A stretch of DNA of 64,000 bases from Gp6-AA40 sp035649635 (GCA_035649635.1 DASRJE010000198.1:124001-188000); one strand, 5' to 3'; counted from the first letter of the stretch, positions 35,125-44,194 are shown. Numbers and translations: made by a program. The notes: generated by a model from the sequence alone, not told the origin.

Positions 35125-36258
35125 ATGACCAGGCGGATACTCGGTTCAGTCGTCGCGCTGGCGGCGGTCGCCGCGTTGGGCGCGCTCGTAGTCGTTCCTG
35201 TCTCGGGCCAGGGAAGTCCCGCACCTCCGGCGCTCGTGGTGACGGCGTTCGGTGGAGCGCCAGCGCCTGCCTACAAGATGCCTCGCACACCGTGGGGCGA
35301 TCCCGATCTTCAAGGCGTGTGGTCAAGTGATGACATGAGCAACGTTCCGATCTCGCGGCCTGCGCAGTTCGGCGACCGCTTGTATCTCAATGACCAGGAG
35401 TTTGCGCAGCGCAAGAGCCAGGTCGACCGCGGCATCGAGCAGTCGGAGAACGAAGCGGACAGCACCTTCCGCTTCGACTTCGCGAGACGCGCGTTCAGGC
35501 AGGCGTCGCAGATCGTGGATCCACCGAATGGTGTGATGCCGGCCGTGACTCCGCGTGCCCAGGCACGCCAGATGCCGCGCGGCACATTCGGTCCCGGACC
35601 ACTCGACTGGGTGACCGACTTCTCACTCTACGAGCGCTGCATCACGCGCGGCATTTTTGGATCCGCGCTTCGCGTGATCTACGGCAACGGCAATCGCATC
35701 GTGCAATCACCCGGTGCCGTGGCGATGTCGTACGAGATGCTTCCCGACACGCGCATCTTCTACACCGATGGCCGTCCGCACATCGGCAGCGGCATCCGTG
35801 AATATCTGGGTGACTCGCGCGCCCGCTGGGACGGTGACGATCTCGTCGTCGAGACCACGAACCTGACCGATCAGACCGCCTTCGGCGTCAACGGCAACGG
35901 TCCGCGTCACAGCACGCAGATGAAGGTCACGGAACGATTCCGGCGCGTGGCGGACGACCTCCTGCAGTATCAAATCACCGTCGACGATCCGTTGACCTAC
36001 GAACGTCCGTTCACGGTGTCGATGCCGCTGACACCGCTGGAAGGCGGCAAGCTCCTCCCGTATGACTGCCACCCGGGCAACTACGCGCTCCTGCAGTCGC
36101 TGGGCGCAGAGCGACTCGAGGATCGGAGACTGGTGGAAGACCGCGCGCGTGGCATCATCCGGCCGCGACGCGGCGTACAGGAAGGCGCCGGTGTCGGCGC
36201 GGCATTGCCCGGCGCGGCACGCGGCGGCGGCGCCGGTCGCGGTGCTGGGCCCAATTAA
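35125..36258 (+). CDS. Secreted WGDPD-family protein (paralogue A1-4)
   Basis: The protein has 377 residues with signal peptide ILGSVVALAAVAALGALVVV. Though located in the rightward trio, it belongs with the leftward A1 group: it shares ALVVTAFGG, RTPWGDPDLQGVWSSDD, RLYLNDQEF, FARRAFRQ and a Gly-rich tail. One change is CHPGNYAL where all other full-length copies have CHEGN. There are two mature cysteines (ERC and DCH). AAGGAG lies before ATG. Molecular role unknown. Confidence 0.85.
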   Translation: MTRRILGSVVALAAVAALGALVVVPVSGQGSPAPPALVVTAFGGAPAPAYKMPRTPWGDPDLQGVWSSDDMSNVPISRPAQFGDRLYLNDQEFAQRKSQVDRGIEQSENEADSTFRFDFARRAFRQASQIVDPPNGVMPAVTPRAQARQMPRGTFGPGPLDWVTDFSLYERCITRGIFGSALRVIYGNGNRIVQSPGAVAMSYEMLPDTRIFYTDGRPHIGSGIREYLGDSRARWDGDDLVVETTNLTDQTAFGVNGNGPRHSTQMKVTERFRRVADDLLQYQITVDDPLTYERPFTVSMPLTPLEGGKLLPYDCHPGNYALLQSLGAERLEDRRLVEDRARGIIRPRRGVQEGAGVGAALPGAARGGGAGRGAGPN

Positions 36259-36267
36259 ACGATGGCG

Positions 36268-36314
36268 GATTCGTGATTTTTGATCTTCGAATCACCGATC
36301 AAAGATCACGAATC
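36268..36314. terminator. 18-bp inverted repeat between convergent genes
   Basis: Arms GATTCGTGATTTTTGATC (36268-36285) and GATCAAAGATCACGAATC (36297-36314) pair at 17 of 18 positions around an 11-base loop. It lies between the ends of two convergent genes and overlaps the acs stop, so it may act as a bidirectional terminator. It is AT-rich like the 19281-19414 region. Confidence 0.55.
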
Positions 36315-38216
36315 ACCAATGTTTTGTTTGAGCTCGGCCCACGCGAGCCGGGCCTCTTCGACAGAGCCCTCATCCTCGATCGTCGTGATGTCGCCAGGGT
36401 CGCGGTCGAGCACGACTGCCTTGAGCACGCGACGCATGATCTTGCCGCTTCGTGTCTTCGGCAGCAGCCCAACGAAATTGATCTCGCCAACCACGGCGAC
36501 GGCGCCCAGCTCCCGCCGGACGGTGTCGAGCAGTGCCTTCCGCAGTTCGGCTGATGGCTGATGGCCATGCTTCAGCAGAACGAAAGCGCTGATGACTTCG
36601 CCCCGAGTCTCGTCCGGCCTTCCCACCACGCCGCACTCGGCAACCGAGGCATGTGTCAGGAACGCGCTCTCGACTTCGATGGTGCCGAGGCGATGGGCCG
36701 CGATCTTGATCACCTCGTCGGCGCGTCCCGCGAACCAGTAGTAGCCGTCCTCGTCCACGTGGGCTGAATCGCCCGAGTAGTAGACGTGCGGGATCCTCTG
36801 CCAGTAGTCGGTCCCGTATCGCTCCGTCTCGCCCCACAAACGCGGTGTCATGCCGGGAAACGGGCGTTTCAGGACCATGATCCCTTTCTCGTTCGGCGGA
36901 CATGGTGTGCCGTCGAGGTTGACGACCGCGGCATCGATGCCCGGCAATGGAGTGGCAGCGGAGCCTGGCTTGATCGGCAGCAACTCGATGCCGTACGGAT
37001 TGCCGAACACCGGGCCGCCGGTTTCGGTCTGCCACATGTGATCGATGACCGGCACGCGCCCTTTGAGCGCGGTGTTTTGCAGCCAGTCCCACGCGAGCGG
37101 ATTGAGTACCTCGCCGGCGCAAACAACGCGCTCGAGCCGGCGGTGGTCGATATCGCCGAGAGTGCTCTCGCCATAACGCCGCAGCAAACGGACCGCCGTC
37201 GGCGAAGTGAAGATACCTGTGGCACCGAGCTCCTCGACGGCCGCCCGCCAGTGCGCGTCCGGCGTCGGATGATCGAGTGCTCCTTCGAACGCGATCGTCG
37301 TGCAACCGGCAAGGAGCGGCGCATACACCATGTAGCTGTGACCGACGACCCAGCCGATGTCTGAGGTGGTCCACCACATGTCAGATGGTTTCAGACCGAA
37401 GCACCAGCGGCCCATACTGGCGATGTGGACCTGGTAGCCACCATGGGTGTGGACAGCGAGCTTCGGCTTTGCCGTTGTCCCGGACGTCGCCAGGATGTAG
37501 GCGGTCTCGTTCGCTTCCATCACCTGGTGTCGCCCGGAGAAACCCTCCCCGCGCGCCAGGAATTCATCCCACGTGAGATCGCGCGGCGTGCGCATCGCGC
37601 AGCGCTGAGCACCTCGTTCCAGCACCACGACGTGCTCGACCGCGCTGTCACCCGCGCTCAGCGCACTGTCGACGATCGTCTTGAGGTCGACGTCCTTGCC
37701 TTTGCGAAAAGAGACGTCTGCCGCAAAGACCAGACGCGAGCCGCTGGCGAGGATGCGACCGCCGAGCGCATTGGCCCCGAAGCCTGCGAAGACGACCGAG
37801 TGGATTGCGCCGATGCGGACGGTTGCGAGCATCAGCGCGATCGCCTCGGGGCACGTCGGCATGTAGATCGTGAGGCGATCGCCTTTGCCGATTCCCATAC
37901 CCCGCAGCGCGGCGGCGATACGCTCGACGAGTGACAGAAGCGCGGAATACGTGAATGTCCGCCGCTCGCCCCGTTCGTTCATGTAGATGAGGGCGGGATG
38001 GTCACCTCGACCTCCCGCGACGTGCCTGTCGAGCGCGTTGTAGGCGAGGTTGGTCTCGCCGCCGATGAACCAACGGAAGGTGGGATAGTTCCACTCGAAG
38101 ACCCGGTCCCAGCGGCGAAACCAGGGCAGTTGTTCCGCCGCCTCTGCCCAGAAGGCCGCCGGCTCGCGGAGACCACGGTCGAGCCACTGCTGAACAACGG
38201 GCGTTACAACACTCAC
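36306..38216 (-). CDS. acs: Acetyl-CoA synthetase (AMP-forming)
   Basis: The enzyme converts acetate, ATP and CoA to acetyl-CoA. Visible motifs are ILATSGTTAKPK (P-loop-like; usual GKPK is AKPK), DMWWTTSDIGWVVGHSYMVY, HMWQTETGGP (the Trp that restricts the pocket to acetate), YYSGDSAHVDEDGYYWFAGR and the C-terminal LPKTRSGKIMRR with the acetylatable Lys. The length is about 636 residues. GTG 38216 with AAGGGGAG upstream is preferred to GTG 38240. Acetate uptake genes (DUF485/actP) lie 9 kb downstream. Propionate use cannot be excluded. Confidence 0.9.
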   Translation of the reverse strand: MSVVTPVVQQWLDRGLREPAAFWAEAAEQLPWFRRWDRVFEWNYPTFRWFIGGETNLAYNALDRHVAGGRGDHPALIYMNERGERRTFTYSALLSLVERIAAALRGMGIGKGDRLTIYMPTCPEAIALMLATVRIGAIHSVVFAGFGANALGGRILASGSRLVFAADVSFRKGKDVDLKTIVDSALSAGDSAVEHVVVLERGAQRCAMRTPRDLTWDEFLARGEGFSGRHQVMEANETAYILATSGTTAKPKLAVHTHGGYQVHIASMGRWCFGLKPSDMWWTTSDIGWVVGHSYMVYAPLLAGCTTIAFEGALDHPTPDAHWRAAVEELGATGIFTSPTAVRLLRRYGESTLGDIDHRRLERVVCAGEVLNPLAWDWLQNTALKGRVPVIDHMWQTETGGPVFGNPYGIELLPIKPGSAATPLPGIDAAVVNLDGTPCPPNEKGIMVLKRPFPGMTPRLWGETERYGTDYWQRIPHVYYSGDSAHVDEDGYYWFAGRADEVIKIAAHRLGTIEVESAFLTHASVAECGVVGRPDETRGEVISAFVLLKHGHQPSAELRKALLDTVRRELGAVAVVGEINFVGLLPKTRSGKIMRRVLKAVVLDRDPGDITTIEDEGSVEEARLAWAELKQNIGDS

Positions 38217-38329
38217 TCGCGTCTCCCCTTGATAAGGCACGAATCATAGCGCGGTCGCGACATCTGTGAAGTAGACTCTGGCGTTCCGCGTGCGCGAAGG
38301 CGGTTCGTTTTTCCAACCAGGAGGTGAGC

Positions 38330-38857
38330 ATGAAAAGAGTGGCGGCGGCGGCAGCGGTGCTCGTGATCGTCATGGGCACGGGAATCGCGTTCACTCAAGG
38401 CGGCTTCAAACGTATTACGGAGCAGCTGACGGGCTTCAAAGAAGTCCCCGTAATCTCTACGACCGGCCATGGTGAATTCCACGCTCGCATCAGCAACGAC
38501 GAAACGGAGATTTCGTGGGAGCTGAGCTACGCCGACCTCGAAGGCGCCGTTCAACAGGCACACATCCACTTCGGTCCACCGAACAATACCGGTAACATCA
38601 GCGTGTTCTTCTGCACGAACCTCGGGAACGGCCCCGCGGGCACACCACTCTGCCCGCCATCTCCGGCGACCATCTCCGGAGTGATTACCGCCACCGACGT
38701 GATAGGACCTGTCGGTCAGGGTATCGAAGCAGGTGCCCTGTCGGAGCTCATTGATGCCATCCGCGACGGCAAGACCTACGCAAACGTCCACAGCTCGAAA
38801 TGGCCAGCGGGTGAGATCCGCAGCCAGATCACGCATGAGGGCGGCGTTCACGACTGA
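38330..38857 (+). CDS. Secreted CHRD-domain protein
   Basis: The protein has 175 residues from ATG 38330, five bases after AGGAGG. A signal peptide (RVAAAAAVLVIVMGTGIAF) is followed by one CHRD domain: LTGFKEVPVISTTGHGEF, QQAHIHFGPPNNTGNISVFF and the terminal ANVHSSKWPAGEIRSQI. CHRD domains occur in chordin and in many bacterial exported proteins of unknown role; the H-x-H and V-H residues could bind metal. It stands alone between divergent acs and a REP-rich gap. Confidence 0.9.
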   Translation: MKRVAAAAAVLVIVMGTGIAFTQGGFKRITEQLTGFKEVPVISTTGHGEFHARISNDETEISWELSYADLEGAVQQAHIHFGPPNNTGNISVFFCTNLGNGPAGTPLCPPSPATISGVITATDVIGPVGQGIEAGALSELIDAIRDGKTYANVHSSKWPAGEIRSQITHEGGVHD

Positions 38858-38870
38858 CGACCGAATGACA

Positions 38871-38970
38871 CAAGCGGGTCTCATGTTGTGGACCCGCTTG
38901 AACTGACATAGTGCGGGTCGCGGTGCGATCCGCCGGGACCGCCGGGTCTTTCGATCAGGACCCGGCCTAC
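38871..38970. repeat. Hairpin cluster including REP-like copy 9
   Basis: First a perfect 10-bp inverted repeat CAAGCGGGTC (38871-38880) / GACCCGCTTG (38891-38900) without GTAG. Then an imperfect GCGGGTC/GATCCGC pair near 38912-38934. Then, on the minus strand, GTAG-GCCGGGTC-loop-GACCCGGC (38970-38941). The whole gap between the CHRD and reductase genes consists of these units. Confidence 0.75.
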
Positions 38971-38978
38971 ACAGCCCA

Positions 38979-39968
38979 GTGCCTACCTTCAAAGCCTTTC
39001 GCATCGTCGACCACGAGGGACGGATTCACGGCTCGGTCGTCAACACGACCCTCGATGAATTGACACCAGGTGATGTCGTCATCGCCGCGTCCTACTCGAG
39101 CGTCAACTACAAGGACGCACTCGCGGGCACGGGGACAGGAAAGATTCTTCGCCGCTTCCCATTGATCGGCGGGATCGATGTTGCGGGAATCGTCGCGTCG
39201 AGCAGTGATTCGCGCTTTCGACAAGGCGATGAGGTCCTCGTCACGGGGTACGACCTCGGCGTGTCGCAGGATGGTGGATACGCAGGGTTTGTCCGGGTGC
39301 CGGCCGAGTGGGTGGTCCCGCTGCCGCGCGGTCTCACGCTCTTCGAGGCAATGGCGCTGGGGACCGCTGGCTTCACTGCAGGTCTGTCTGTGTGGCGACT
39401 CGAACACAACGGTCTGCGCCCGGCAAGTGGGAAGGTCGTGGTCACCGGTTCGACGGGAGGAGTCGGCAGCATCGCGGTCGCTGCGCTCGCGCGCCTTGGC
39501 TACGACGTGACGGCGATAACGGGCAAAGACGATGCACACGAGTATCTGCGGCAACTGGGCGCGCACGACGTGCTGTCGCGCACAACGCTCGAGATGGGAA
39601 CGCGACCACTCGAGAAGGCACGCTGGGCAGGTGCTGTTGATGCGGTCGGTGGGGACATGCTGGCCTGGCTGACGCGAACGACCGATCACTGGGGCGGCAT
39701 CGCCAGCACTGGACTGACTGGAGGTGTGGAGCTGCGCACCACGGTCATGCCGTTCATCCTCCGAGGTGTTTCGCTCATCGGGATCGATTCAGTGGCCTGC
39801 CCGATGGAGATCAGGACCGAGGTCTGGCGGCGACTCGCGACCGACATGAAACCGCCGGCCCTTCAGACCATCACGCAGGAGATCTCACTCGACGGTTTGA
39901 ATGATGCCTTTGCGACACTGCTTGCGGCCCGAGTTCGAGGACGTTTCGTGGTGAATGTGAGGACATAG
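38979..39968 (+). CDS. acuI: Acrylyl-CoA reductase AcuI / YhdH-family oxidoreductase
   Basis: This is a 329-residue zinc-independent medium-chain reductase, start GTG. Blocks match YhdH/AcuI closely: YSSVNYKDALAGTGTGKI, FPLIGGIDVAG, VLVTGYDLGVSQDGGYAG, GTAGFTAGLSV, the NADPH motif TGSTGGVGS, VTAITGKDDAHEYLRQLGA, and TTVMPFILRGVSLIGIDSV. AcuI reduces acryloyl-CoA to propionyl-CoA with NADPH, which detoxifies acrylate; the substrate here is by family only. No linked acrylate or DMSP genes are seen. Confidence 0.9.
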   Translation: MPTFKAFRIVDHEGRIHGSVVNTTLDELTPGDVVIAASYSSVNYKDALAGTGTGKILRRFPLIGGIDVAGIVASSSDSRFRQGDEVLVTGYDLGVSQDGGYAGFVRVPAEWVVPLPRGLTLFEAMALGTAGFTAGLSVWRLEHNGLRPASGKVVVTGSTGGVGSIAVAALARLGYDVTAITGKDDAHEYLRQLGAHDVLSRTTLEMGTRPLEKARWAGAVDAVGGDMLAWLTRTTDHWGGIASTGLTGGVELRTTVMPFILRGVSLIGIDSVACPMEIRTEVWRRLATDMKPPALQTITQEISLDGLNDAFATLLAARVRGRFVVNVRT

Positions 39969-39979
39969 GTGCTACTACG

Positions 39980-40060
39980 TCAACTCCCAACTCCCAAAAT
40001 TTGAACCCAACTCCCAACTCGGGCTCTCTTGGGAATTGGGAGTTGGGAATTGGGAGTTGA
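39980..40060. repeat. Nested CAACTCCC palindrome between convergent genes
   Basis: Outer arms TCAACTCCCAA (39980-39990) and TTGGGAGTTGA (40050-40060) pair perfectly. Inner arms CCCAACTCCCAA (40006-40017) and TTGGGAGTTGGG (40036-40047) also pair perfectly. The structure sits between two convergent 3' ends. Confidence 0.8.
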
Positions 40061-40074
40061 GTGGCGCGCTCGTT

Positions 40075-40587
40075 TTAATCGCGGATCCGGAGCTCCGCGA
40101 GCACGTCGTTGACCTCCGCCTCGTGTGTCTCCACGAACTCGACGTTGTTCGTAGGCGCTCCCGCGGGTACGCGCTGCAGCACACCCGCCTTCAGGAAGCC
40201 GTGCGCGAGGTGAGCGGCGACAAGCACGATCGCGAACTTGGAGTACTCGCGCGGCGTGAGCTTCGCTTCCTGGAGGGCGGCAGACAGTTCGGCATGATTT
40301 TCGAGCCGGGCAGTGAGCGCGGTAGCCATCGCAACGGCATCGCCATCCAGCGCGATATCCTTTGTGAAGAGCGGCGCGAACTTGAAGGCGGCGTCCCGGC
40401 GGGTGATGTCCGCGATGCGACCGCTGGCCTGCACGAACTGCTCGAAGACCGGGGCGGTAAGTCGATAGTCGGCAAGATCGTAGACGTCAATCGGCGCCTG
40501 CGCGTTCGCCACACTCCTTAACCCAATCGTGGTTGCGACGACGATCACGCAGGTTGCGTAGCGACTCACGCGAGGCATCGCCTCCAT
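40075..40587 (-). CDS. Secreted helical protein, unknown function
   Basis: The protein has 170 residues; the signal peptide YATCVIVVATTIGLRSVANA ends before QAPIDVYDLADYRLT. The mature part is mostly helical (FEQFVQASGRIADITRRDAAF, ALTARLENHAELSAALQEAKL) with no cysteine. ATG 40587 is chosen over an earlier GTG and a later ATG on spacing from AAGGGTG. I do not recognise a characterised family. Confidence 0.65.
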   Translation of the reverse strand: MEAMPRVSRYATCVIVVATTIGLRSVANAQAPIDVYDLADYRLTAPVFEQFVQASGRIADITRRDAAFKFAPLFTKDIALDGDAVAMATALTARLENHAELSAALQEAKLTPREYSKFAIVLVAAHLAHGFLKAGVLQRVPAGAPTNNVEFVETHEAEVNDVLAELRIRD

Positions 40588-40701
40588 TCTTACACCCTTC
40601 CGCACCCGCCTTCGCTGCGTTGGGGCTTCGGCGGGCTTCGGCGCGGCTAGCCCTCGGACCCTCGGACCTTCGCACCGTTACGATATCCTGAGTCGCGGGT
40701 C

Positions 40702-42678
40702 ATGAGTACCAAGGACGGACGAGCCCGTACATCGCGCCAGCGCTACCTGCGGTTCGTTCAGGACTACAAGCAAGGGCGTCTCGACGATCAGCTCGACGCG
40801 GCGAAAGGGCTTAAATCATCTGACGATCCGCAGCAAAGCCTCGAGGGCCGCCAATCGTGGAAGCCGGCGGCGTGGCTCGTCGGTCAAAGGCGTCAGTACC
40901 TTCGAGAGTACTTGCGGTGGCTGTGGCCGCATCGCTACGGCGTTGCCTTCGTGTTCGGTCTTGCTCTCGCCGGCGCCGGCCTGCAGATGGTCGAGCCGCT
41001 GTTCATGCGGTTCATCATCGACCGCGTCCTGCTCAATGTCGATCTGAGCTCAGCCGAGCGAATCAGCCGCCTGCACCTTGCAGGCTCACTTTTTGTCGCT
41101 GTCGTTGTCCTCACGCAACTCATCACTGTGTTGAAGGACTATCGGCAACGATTGTTGAACACGCGCGTCATGCTGTCGCTTCGACAGTCCTTGTTCGACC
41201 GCTTTCTCCATCTCCCGTTGCGGTCCTTGTGGGACATGAAGACCGGCGGGATTTTGTCCCGCATCACTGGCGATGTCGATACGACGACGGGGCTGCTGCA
41301 GATGGCGGTGATATCGCCCTCGATTTCGGTGGTGCGCCTGATCATCGCCGTCATCGTGTTGATGACGCTGAACTGGCGGCTGGCGCTGACGGCTCTCGCC
41401 ATCATCCCGGGCATCGTGCTCATAAGTTTTGCCTCGGCGCGACGCGTCAGGCCGATCTATCGGTCACTGCGCAAGAACGCCGAGGAGATCGATGGGCGTG
41501 TAGGCGAGACGTTCTCAGGTATTCGAGTGGTGCGCGCGTTCGGGCGTGAGAAGCGCGAGCTGATCGAATACATGCACGGGCGTCATACCGTGCTACGAAA
41601 GGAAATGTTCGCCTCGCGGCGCGAGAGGGTCATCTGGATGTCCTGGGGTCTGCTGCTCGGGGCCGTCAACGTGGTGATCGTCTGGTACGGCGGATACCTA
41701 AACGTCGTCGGTCGCGCCTCCATCGGCGACATCATGGCGTTTCAGTGGTACACGTTCCTACTGCTGAACCCGGTGTGGAACATCGTCAACTCCTTTTCCG
41801 AGTTGCAGCGCTCGTTGGCGGCGATGGAGCGCGTGTTTCAAGTGCTGGGAATGGACGAGGACAAGCCGGATCGACCTGACGCGAGTGACGCGCCGTCAAT
41901 CGTCCACGAGATCCGTTTCGAGGATGTCGAGTTCGAGTACCGAGAAGGCCGCCCGGTCGTTCGCGATTTCAGTGTCGTCGTCCCGGGCGGCTCGGTCGTT
42001 GCCCTTGTGGGCCGCAGCGGAGCGGGAAAGACAACGGTGACGGATCTGGTGGCGCGATTCCACGACCCCACTCGGGGCCGCATTACGCTGAACGGCACCG
42101 ACATTCGGGATTTGCGGTTACGAAGCTATCGAGGGCTGCTGGCTCTCGTCCAACAGGATGTCTTTCTGTTTGATGGCTCGGTGCGCGACAACATCGCTTA
42201 CGGACGTCACGATGCGACTAATGAACAGATCGAAGACGCCGCACGGCGTGCGAACGCTCACGAGTTCATCGTGAGGCTGCCGGAACAGTACGACACCTTC
42301 GTTGGCGAGCGAGGCGTGAAGCTTTCGGGCGGACAGCAACAACGTCTGGCGATCGCCCGAGCCATCCTGGCTTCACCACAGATCCTCATCCTCGATGAAG
42401 CCACCAGCAATCTCGATACCGAGAGCGAGCAGCTCATTCAGGCCTCGATGGCAACGCTGCTCGCGGATCGAACCACGTTCGTCATCGCACACCGTCTGTC
42501 GACCATCAGGCGGGCAGACCTCATCCTCCTGATGGAGGAGGGGCGAATCATCGAGCGCGGTACACACGAGGAACTGATGCGGGCCAGGGGAACGTATTAC
42601 GAGATGGTCCGCCGGCAGATGGAGTCGCACGGCGAGGAGCCGGCTGTCGATTTCGAGCCCGTCCGAACGACGATATGA
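40702..42678 (+). CDS. ABC transporter, fused permease-ATPase (MsbA/lipid-multidrug exporter type)
   Basis: This is a 658-residue half-transporter that should work as a homodimer. A 65-residue polar N-terminal extension precedes six membrane helices (about 75-350). The nucleotide-binding domain has Walker A VGRSGAGKTTV, signature KLSGGQQQRLAIARA, Walker B ILILDEATSNLD and the H-loop FVIAHRLST. The arrangement is of the MsbA/BmrA exporter class; substrates range from lipids to drugs. No partner gene adjoins it. Confidence 0.92.
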   Translation: MSTKDGRARTSRQRYLRFVQDYKQGRLDDQLDAAKGLKSSDDPQQSLEGRQSWKPAAWLVGQRRQYLREYLRWLWPHRYGVAFVFGLALAGAGLQMVEPLFMRFIIDRVLLNVDLSSAERISRLHLAGSLFVAVVVLTQLITVLKDYRQRLLNTRVMLSLRQSLFDRFLHLPLRSLWDMKTGGILSRITGDVDTTTGLLQMAVISPSISVVRLIIAVIVLMTLNWRLALTALAIIPGIVLISFASARRVRPIYRSLRKNAEEIDGRVGETFSGIRVVRAFGREKRELIEYMHGRHTVLRKEMFASRRERVIWMSWGLLLGAVNVVIVWYGGYLNVVGRASIGDIMAFQWYTFLLLNPVWNIVNSFSELQRSLAAMERVFQVLGMDEDKPDRPDASDAPSIVHEIRFEDVEFEYREGRPVVRDFSVVVPGGSVVALVGRSGAGKTTVTDLVARFHDPTRGRITLNGTDIRDLRLRSYRGLLALVQQDVFLFDGSVRDNIAYGRHDATNEQIEDAARRANAHEFIVRLPEQYDTFVGERGVKLSGGQQQRLAIARAILASPQILILDEATSNLDTESEQLIQASMATLLADRTTFVIAHRLSTIRRADLILLMEEGRIIERGTHEELMRARGTYYEMVRRQMESHGEEPAVDFEPVRTTI

Positions 42679-42716
42679 CGAGACCGATGATTTTTCGCTC
42701 GCAGGGAGTCTAAGAA

Positions 42717-42767
42717 GACACCGGGTGTCATTTCCGCGCCAAACGAACGGAAATCACACCCGGTGTC
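42717..42767. repeat. 20-11-20 inverted repeat, copy 1
   Basis: Left arm GACACCGGGTGTCATTTCCG (42717-42736) and right arm CGGAAATCACACCCGGTGTC (42748-42767) pair at 19 of 20 positions around an 11-base loop. Each arm end is itself a GACACC-G-GGTGTC type palindrome. It lies between the ABC transporter and the BNR gene. Confidence 0.9.
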
Positions 42768-42784
42768 CTTACGAGGAGTCACGC

Positions 42785-43900
42785 ATGAGTGGAGTGAGGG
42801 TGCTTGTTGGTACGCGCAAAGGCGCGTTCACGCTGGAATCGGACGGAAAGCGGGAGAAATGGCAGGTGAATGGCCCGCACTTTGGGGGCTGGGAGATTTA
42901 TCACCTGAAGGGGTCGCCGGCTGATCCAAATCGGCTGTATGCGTCCCAAAGCAGCGGCTGGTTCGGACAGGTCATCCAGCGTTCGAGCGATGGTGGCAAG
43001 ACCTGGGAGCCGGTTGGCAACAAGTTCATCTATGACGGAGTACCCGGCACGCATCAGTGGTACGACGGGACGCCTCATCCATGGGAGTTCAAACGCGTCT
43101 GGCACATCGAGCCGTCGCTCACCAATCCCGACCATGTGTATGCGGGGGTGGAGGACGCCGCCCTCTTTCAGACGACCGATGGCGGGCAGAATTGGCAGGA
43201 GCTTCCCGGGATGCGTGGACATGGGTCAGGGGCAACATGGTCACCCGGTGCTGGCGGACTGGGACTGCATACGATCCTGATCGACCCGTCGAACGCGAAA
43301 CGAATGTTCATCGCCATTTCCGCTGCAGGCGCGTTCCGCACTGATGATGGAGGCGCCAACTGGAAGCCGATCAACCAGGGGCTCCACTCGGAACACATCC
43401 CGGACCCGACGGCGGAGGTCGGCCACTGCGTTCACCGAATCGCGATGCACAAGTCGCGTCCTGACACCTTGTATATGCAGAAACATTGGGACGTGATGCG
43501 GACCGATAATGCCGGTGAATCGTGGCGCGAGGTCAGCGGAAACCTACCGACCGACTTCGGGTTCGTCGTCGACGTACATGCGCACGAACCCGAGACGATT
43601 TACGTCGTCCCGATCAAGAGCGACTCGGAACACTTTCCTCCTGACGGCAAGCTGCGCGTCTACAGGAGCCGATCGGGCGGCGACGAGTGGGAAGCGCTGA
43701 CCAACGGCCTGCCGCAACAGGATTGCTACGTAAACGTGCTTCGTGACGCGATGGCCATCGATTCGATGGACTCGTGCGGCGTGTATTTCGGCACGACAGG
43801 TGGGCAGGTGTACGCGTCAAAGGATGGCGGTGACAACTGGTCGGCGATCGTGCGCGACCTTCCGGCGGTGCTGTCGGTCGAGGTCCAGACCTTACGATGA
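42785..43900 (+). CDS. BNR/sialidase-type beta-propeller protein
   Basis: The protein has 371 residues from ATG 42785 with GAGGAG upstream; no signal peptide, so likely cytosolic. It has repeated Asp-box-like S-x-D-G-G-x-x-W units: SSDGGKTW, TTDGGQNW, TDDGGANW, TDNAGESW, RSGGDEWEA and SKDGGDNW, giving a six- or seven-bladed propeller of the WD40/YVTN/BNR group. Enzymatic sialidase residues are not evident. The stop overlaps (ATGA) a MoaD/ThiS-like gene, a pairing that suggests they act together. Confidence 0.85.
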   Translation: MSGVRVLVGTRKGAFTLESDGKREKWQVNGPHFGGWEIYHLKGSPADPNRLYASQSSGWFGQVIQRSSDGGKTWEPVGNKFIYDGVPGTHQWYDGTPHPWEFKRVWHIEPSLTNPDHVYAGVEDAALFQTTDGGQNWQELPGMRGHGSGATWSPGAGGLGLHTILIDPSNAKRMFIAISAAGAFRTDDGGANWKPINQGLHSEHIPDPTAEVGHCVHRIAMHKSRPDTLYMQKHWDVMRTDNAGESWREVSGNLPTDFGFVVDVHAHEPETIYVVPIKSDSEHFPPDGKLRVYRSRSGGDEWEALTNGLPQQDCYVNVLRDAMAIDSMDSCGVYFGTTGGQVYASKDGGDNWSAIVRDLPAVLSVEVQTLR

Positions 43901-44193
43901 TTCGAGTCACACTGCCGTGGCATCTCAGGAACCTGGCCCGCGTCGACAGCGAGGTGATGCTCGCTGTTTCGGGCCAGGTCACGCAGCGCACTGTCCTCGA
44001 CGCGCTGGAAGAGGCCTTTCCGGTACTTCGCGGGACGATTCGAGACCACGACACGTCAAAGCGCCGCCCCTTCTTACGCTTCTTTGCATGTGAAGAGGAT
44101 TTGTCTCACGAGTCACCGGATGCCCCTCTGCCAGAGGCGGTAGTGAACGGCAAAGAGCCATTCATGGTCGTCGGCGCGATCGCTGGGGGTTAA
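43897..44193 (+). CDS. MoaD/ThiS-like small ubiquitin-fold protein
   Basis: This is a 98-residue beta-grasp protein. It opens IRVTLPWHLRNLA, has the hydrophobic TVLDALEEAFPVLRG helix, VVNGKEP, and ends in A-I-A-G-G, the C-terminal di-glycine that MoaD, ThiS and SAMP proteins use for adenylation and thiocarboxylation or isopeptide transfer. No moa or thi biosynthetic gene is nearby; the only coupled neighbour is the BNR propeller protein (4-bp overlap). It could be a sulfur carrier or a protein modifier. Confidence 0.82.
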   Translation: MIRVTLPWHLRNLARVDSEVMLAVSGQVTQRTVLDALEEAFPVLRGTIRDHDTSKRRPFLRFFACEEDLSHESPDAPLPEAVVNGKEPFMVVGAIAGG

Positions 44194-44194
44194 T

